A DNA stretch of 15,479 nucleotides from RECO01 sp050485385. Its GTDB lineage: Bacteria; Pseudomonadota; Alphaproteobacteria; Geminicoccales; Geminicoccaceae. The stretch lies in assembly GCA_050485385.1 (NCBI GenBank), contig JBJHBG010000113.1, positions 1 to 15,479 of the forward strand, in the 5' to 3' direction. Position 1 is the stretch's first letter. Each line of letters opens with the position of its first letter. Both the position numbers and the translations under genes were made by a program. This document shows positions 13,189-15,479 of the stretch, piece by piece. The notes under the pieces were generated by a model. It did no database searches. It was given only the letters and a program-made list of their open reading frames with translations, and was not told the DNA's origin.

Positions 13189-14090
13189 TCGAGGCCTATC
13201 TCTGGGCTTTCGTGACGGTCGGTGCGGCCGCAGCGCAGACCGTCCGCAACGCGGCCCAGAAGGGCCTCACCGGCGAGGTCGGCACGTGGGGGGCGACGCT
13301 GGTCCGCTTCCTCTTCGGCCTGCCCTTCGCGCTCGTCTTCCTGCTCGGTGCCGCGACCATGGCCGGCCGGGCGCCGCCGGTGCCGGGGCCAACGAGCCTC
13401 GCCTGGATCGCCGTGGGCGCGCTCGGCCAGGTGCTGGCGACGGCCTTGATGCTCCAGGCCATGCGCTTTCGCTCCTTCGTCGTCGCCACGGCCTTCACCA
13501 AGACCGAGCCCGTGCTGGTCCTGCTGTTCGCCGTCGCCTTCCTCGCCGAGGTGCCGAGCCTGCTCGTGGTCGCGGGCGTCGTCGCCGCCACCTGGGGCGT
13601 GGCGGTGCTCGCCTGGCCGCCGCGCGCGCCCAGCCCGATGCGCAGCGACGCGCTGATGCCGGCTCTGCTCGGTATCGGCTCGGCAGCTCTCTTCGCGCTC
13701 TCGGCCGTCGGCTACAAGGGCGGCATCGTCGCCCTCGATCCCGCACCGGGGCTGCTCGAGGCGAGCACGGCACTCGTCGTCGCCCAGACCCTCCAGGCCG
13801 TCGTGATGACCCTGATTCTGCTGCGGACCCATCCGGGCGTGGTCGGGGCCGTCGTGCACCGCTGGCGGCCGTCCCTGGTGGCCGGCTTCATGGGGGCCTT
13901 CGCCTCGCAGCTTTGGTTCTTCGCCTTTGCGCTGATGGACGTGGCGGCGGTGCGCACCCTGGCGCTGGTCGAACTGCTGTTCGCCCAACTCCTCGCCCGC
14001 CGGCTGTTCCGCGAGACGCCGAGCGTCAGCGAGGGGGTGGGGCTGGCCCTTCTGGTGCTGGGGGTGATGCTGGTGTTGCGTGGGGCCTGA
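13185..14090 (+). CDS. EamA-family transporter coupled to the betaine-lipid genes
   Basis: This 301-residue inner membrane protein has about ten hydrophobic helices in two EamA halves. The first half runs to about residue 145, ending near VVAATWGVAVLAWPP. The second begins around ALLGIGSAALFALSAVGYKGG and ends with VGLALLVLGVMLVLRGA. It is only distantly similar to the other DMT protein in the window. GTG 13185 overlaps the btaB stop (GTGA), so translation is coupled and the protein is probably made together with BtaA and BtaB. The substrate is unknown. Possible roles are export of a by-product, supply of a precursor or movement of the lipid product, none of which the sequence proves. Confidence 0.88.
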   Translation: MIEAYLWAFVTVGAAAAQTVRNAAQKGLTGEVGTWGATLVRFLFGLPFALVFLLGAATMAGRAPPVPGPTSLAWIAVGALGQVLATALMLQAMRFRSFVVATAFTKTEPVLVLLFAVAFLAEVPSLLVVAGVVAATWGVAVLAWPPRAPSPMRSDALMPALLGIGSAALFALSAVGYKGGIVALDPAPGLLEASTALVVAQTLQAVVMTLILLRTHPGVVGAVVHRWRPSLVAGFMGAFASQLWFFAFALMDVAAVRTLALVELLFAQLLARRLFRETPSVSEGVGLALLVLGVMLVLRGA

Positions 14091-14131
14091 CGTGCCGGTG
14101 GGTTGCCGCGGGAGCACCCCGTTGCTAGATC

Positions 14132-14146
14132 CGAGTGGTATACGAC
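14132..14146 (+). promoter_or_regulatory. Weak GntR-like operator candidate upstream of the TTT genes
   Basis: TGGTATACGA (14136-14145) has the 6-bp palindrome GTATAC and matches the TGGTATACCA core of many FCD-type GntR operators at 8 of 10 positions. It sits in the 167-nt spacer upstream of the solute-binding protein. One half-matching site in a short spacer is weak evidence. Confidence 0.2.
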
Positions 14147-14257
14147 GAAAGACGCAGGGAGCGTGATCGGCACACCGGGTCGAGGCCAAGCCGAACGCGC
14201 CCGAACGAAAACCGCGGTTCGATCCTGTCGGCCGCAGACTCCAGGGAGGAGCCTGTC

Positions 14258-15220
14258 GTGCATACCCGTCTCCACGCTACCGCGGCCGTCGCCGCGTTCG
14301 CCCTCGCCGCCTCCGTCGCCGAGGTTCGTGCCAACGACTACCCGACCGAGCGGCTGGACTGGACCATTGCCTTCGGGCCGGGCGGCGGCAACGACATGAT
14401 GGCGCGCACGATGATCGAGATCATCGAGAAGTACGAGCTGTTCCCGCAAGGCATCACCGCCACCAACCGCGCCGGCGGCAGCGGTGCCGTGGGCTGGGGC
14501 TACGTCTTCAACCACGCGGGCAATCCCTATCACATCTCGACCACCAGCGGCTCGTTCATCAACACGCCGCTCCAGGCGGACACCCCCTGGCAGCCGACCG
14601 ACTTCACGCCCATTGCCCTCATGGCGTCCGACGACTTGCTGTTCGTCGTGCCGGGGGACTCGCCCATCCAGACCTTCGAGGAGTGGGTCGCCGCCGCCAA
14701 GGAGAACCCGCCGGCCGTGGGCGGCATGGGCTCGGTGAACGTCGTCTTCATCGTCGCCACGCTGATCGCCGAGCAGGCCGACTACGACTACGACTACGTC
14801 GCCTTCAACGCCCAGGGCCAGCTCACCACGGCCCTGCTGTCCGGCGCGCTCGATGCCATGGTCGTGAACCCCGGCCAGGCCCTCGGCCTGCTCGATTCCG
14901 GCGACATCCGCCCCCTGGCCTTCGGCGGCCGTGCGGTGCCCGAGACGCTCGGCGACATCCCGACCCTGCGCGACCTCGGCCTCGACATCGAGATCTCCAT
15001 GCCGCGCGGCCTGATCATGCCGCCGGACGTCCCGGAGGAGGTCCAGCAGTTCTGGATCGGCGTGGTCGAGCGGATCGTCGAGACGCCGGAGTGGCAGGAC
15101 TACGTCGAGACCAACGTGCTCAGCGCCAACGTCGTCTACGGCGAGAATTTCCGCGCCATGCTCGCCGAGACGCAGGAAGCGTTCGCCGAAATCCTGCGCG
15201 CCACCGGCGCCATCAACTGA
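14258..15220 (+). CDS. Tripartite tricarboxylate transporter (TTT) solute-binding protein, TctC/Bug type
   Basis: This 320-residue periplasmic protein captures a carboxylate ligand for a TctAB membrane complex. A signal peptide (about 1-25, ending AEVRA) precedes the mature start NDYPTERLDWTIAFGPGGGNDMMAR, where the PGGG loop is the family hallmark. Other family features are NRAGGSGAVGWGYV (73-86), GSVNVVFIVATLIAEQA and the AFNAQGQLTTALLSGALDAMVVNPGQ region. The ligand cannot be predicted: this family is very diverse in substrates. The start is GTG 14258, chosen because GGAGGAG lies six bases upstream and it gives the signal peptide; the frame opens at 14135 with an Arg-rich leader that looks non-coding. 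A TctB-like gene begins 58 nt after the stop. Confidence 0.93.
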   Translation: MHTRLHATAAVAAFALAASVAEVRANDYPTERLDWTIAFGPGGGNDMMARTMIEIIEKYELFPQGITATNRAGGSGAVGWGYVFNHAGNPYHISTTSGSFINTPLQADTPWQPTDFTPIALMASDDLLFVVPGDSPIQTFEEWVAAAKENPPAVGGMGSVNVVFIVATLIAEQADYDYDYVAFNAQGQLTTALLSGALDAMVVNPGQALGLLDSGDIRPLAFGGRAVPETLGDIPTLRDLGLDIEISMPRGLIMPPDVPEEVQQFWIGVVERIVETPEWQDYVETNVLSANVVYGENFRAMLAETQEAFAEILRATGAIN

Positions 15221-15247
15221 CGGCGGGGAGGACCGGTCGCCCCTAGC

Positions 15248-15261
15248 GGCGGCCGGCCGCC
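15248..15261. repeat. 14-bp GC palindrome between tctC and tctB
   Basis: GGCGGCCGGCCGCC reads the same on both strands. It lies 28 nt after the solute-binding protein stop and 18 nt before the TctB start, so it could form a stem that protects the upstream mRNA or reduces read-through, which would fit the higher need for the binding protein. No loop or U-tract is present. Confidence 0.3.
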
Positions 15262-15278
15262 TGCCTCGCGGTGCCGCG

Positions 15279-15479
15279 ATGAAGCTCCTGTTCCTGGTGG
15301 GCCTGTTCGTGGCCGGCTCGGCCTATGCCTATTGGGGCCTGTCGAGCCTTTCCATCTTCATCCGCGGCGGGCGGATCGGGCCGGGCTTCTTTCCGGCGGC
15401 GATCTCGGTCCTGTTCCTCGCCACGGTCGCCGTCGCCATCGTTGCCGAAGCCCTAGCCCTCCGGCGGGCCGGCGCGCTG
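15279..15479 (+). CDS. Tripartite tricarboxylate transporter small membrane subunit, TctB type (3' end outside window)
   Basis: The first 67 codons are present, starting at ATG 15279 and running off the window. Two hydrophobic stretches (about 2-18 and 38-57) flank the IGPGFFP motif (33-39), the hallmark of TctB-like proteins, whose usual length is about 150 residues with four helices. TctB helps the large TctA subunit import the ligand delivered by the binding protein encoded just upstream. No good ribosome binding site precedes the ATG; an earlier start is not evident. TctA would be expected next, to the right of the window. Confidence 0.82.
   Translation, partial: MKLLFLVGLFVAGSAYAYWGLSSLSIFIRGGRIGPGFFPAAISVLFLATVAVAIVAEALALRRAGAL

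Noticed and set aside
1..15479. rRNA, tRNA, CRISPR arrays and phage genes
   Set aside because: No tRNA-like cloverleaf, regularly spaced repeats or phage proteins were seen on reading both strands.

Overview
This is a GC-rich window with tightly packed genes. It most likely comes from an alphaproteobacterial chromosome, perhaps Rhodospirillales or a relative. The evidence is two perfect GGAAC-N16/17-CGTT promoters (the EcfG general stress response type, known from Alphaproteobacteria), the linked leuD-leuB-asd order, betaine-lipid genes, a tripartite tricarboxylate transporter, and frequent GTG/TTG starts. The species assignment is inference.

Layout. (1) 1-128: 5' end of an IS5-type transposase gene on the minus strand and a probable element end. 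(2) 184-630: a stress-type promoter and a small two-helix membrane protein. (3) 650-3505, minus: leuD-leuB-asd, for leucine and aspartate-family amino acid synthesis. (4) 3644-6092, plus, divergent from leuD: an ECF sigma factor, a membrane anti-sigma factor without zinc ligands, and a subtilisin-like lipoprotein protease. (5) 5974-8257, minus: a fasciclin-domain secreted protein with its own stress-type promoter, then a DMT-family transporter, then an exported histidine phosphatase whose tail runs antisense into the protease gene. (6) 8371-9643, plus: an SDR oxidoreductase and a GNAT acetyltransferase. (7) 9624-10364, minus: a ZIP metal transporter. (8) 10452-14090, plus: a metallophosphoesterase (candidate PlcP phospholipase C), btaA, btaB and an EamA transporter, a probable phosphate-starvation lipid-remodelling operon behind a possible Pho box. 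(9) 14258-15479, plus: a TTT solute-binding protein and the start of a TctB-like subunit, cut by the window end.

Two systems stand out. The sigma/anti-sigma/protease operon is the better candidate for something undescribed. The outer domain of the anti-sigma factor and the propeptide region of the protease show the same beta-alpha-beta-beta-alpha-beta pattern, including a similar ending (VRLAAP and VSIAQP). This suggests that the protease binds the anti-sigma factor through a propeptide-like bait and releases the sigma factor by direct proteolysis or sequestration. The second system is the lipid cassette: the phosphoesterase would strip phospholipid head groups, BtaA would add the homoserine group to the diacylglycerol, and BtaB would trimethylate it to the phosphorus-free lipid DGTS.

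About half of the genes appear to start with GTG or TTG, so several starts were chosen from ribosome binding sites rather than from the longest ORF. No rRNA, tRNA, CRISPR array or U-tract terminator was seen. No gene-free stretch exceeds 300 bases; the longest, 56-339, holds the insertion sequence end and the stress-type promoter.
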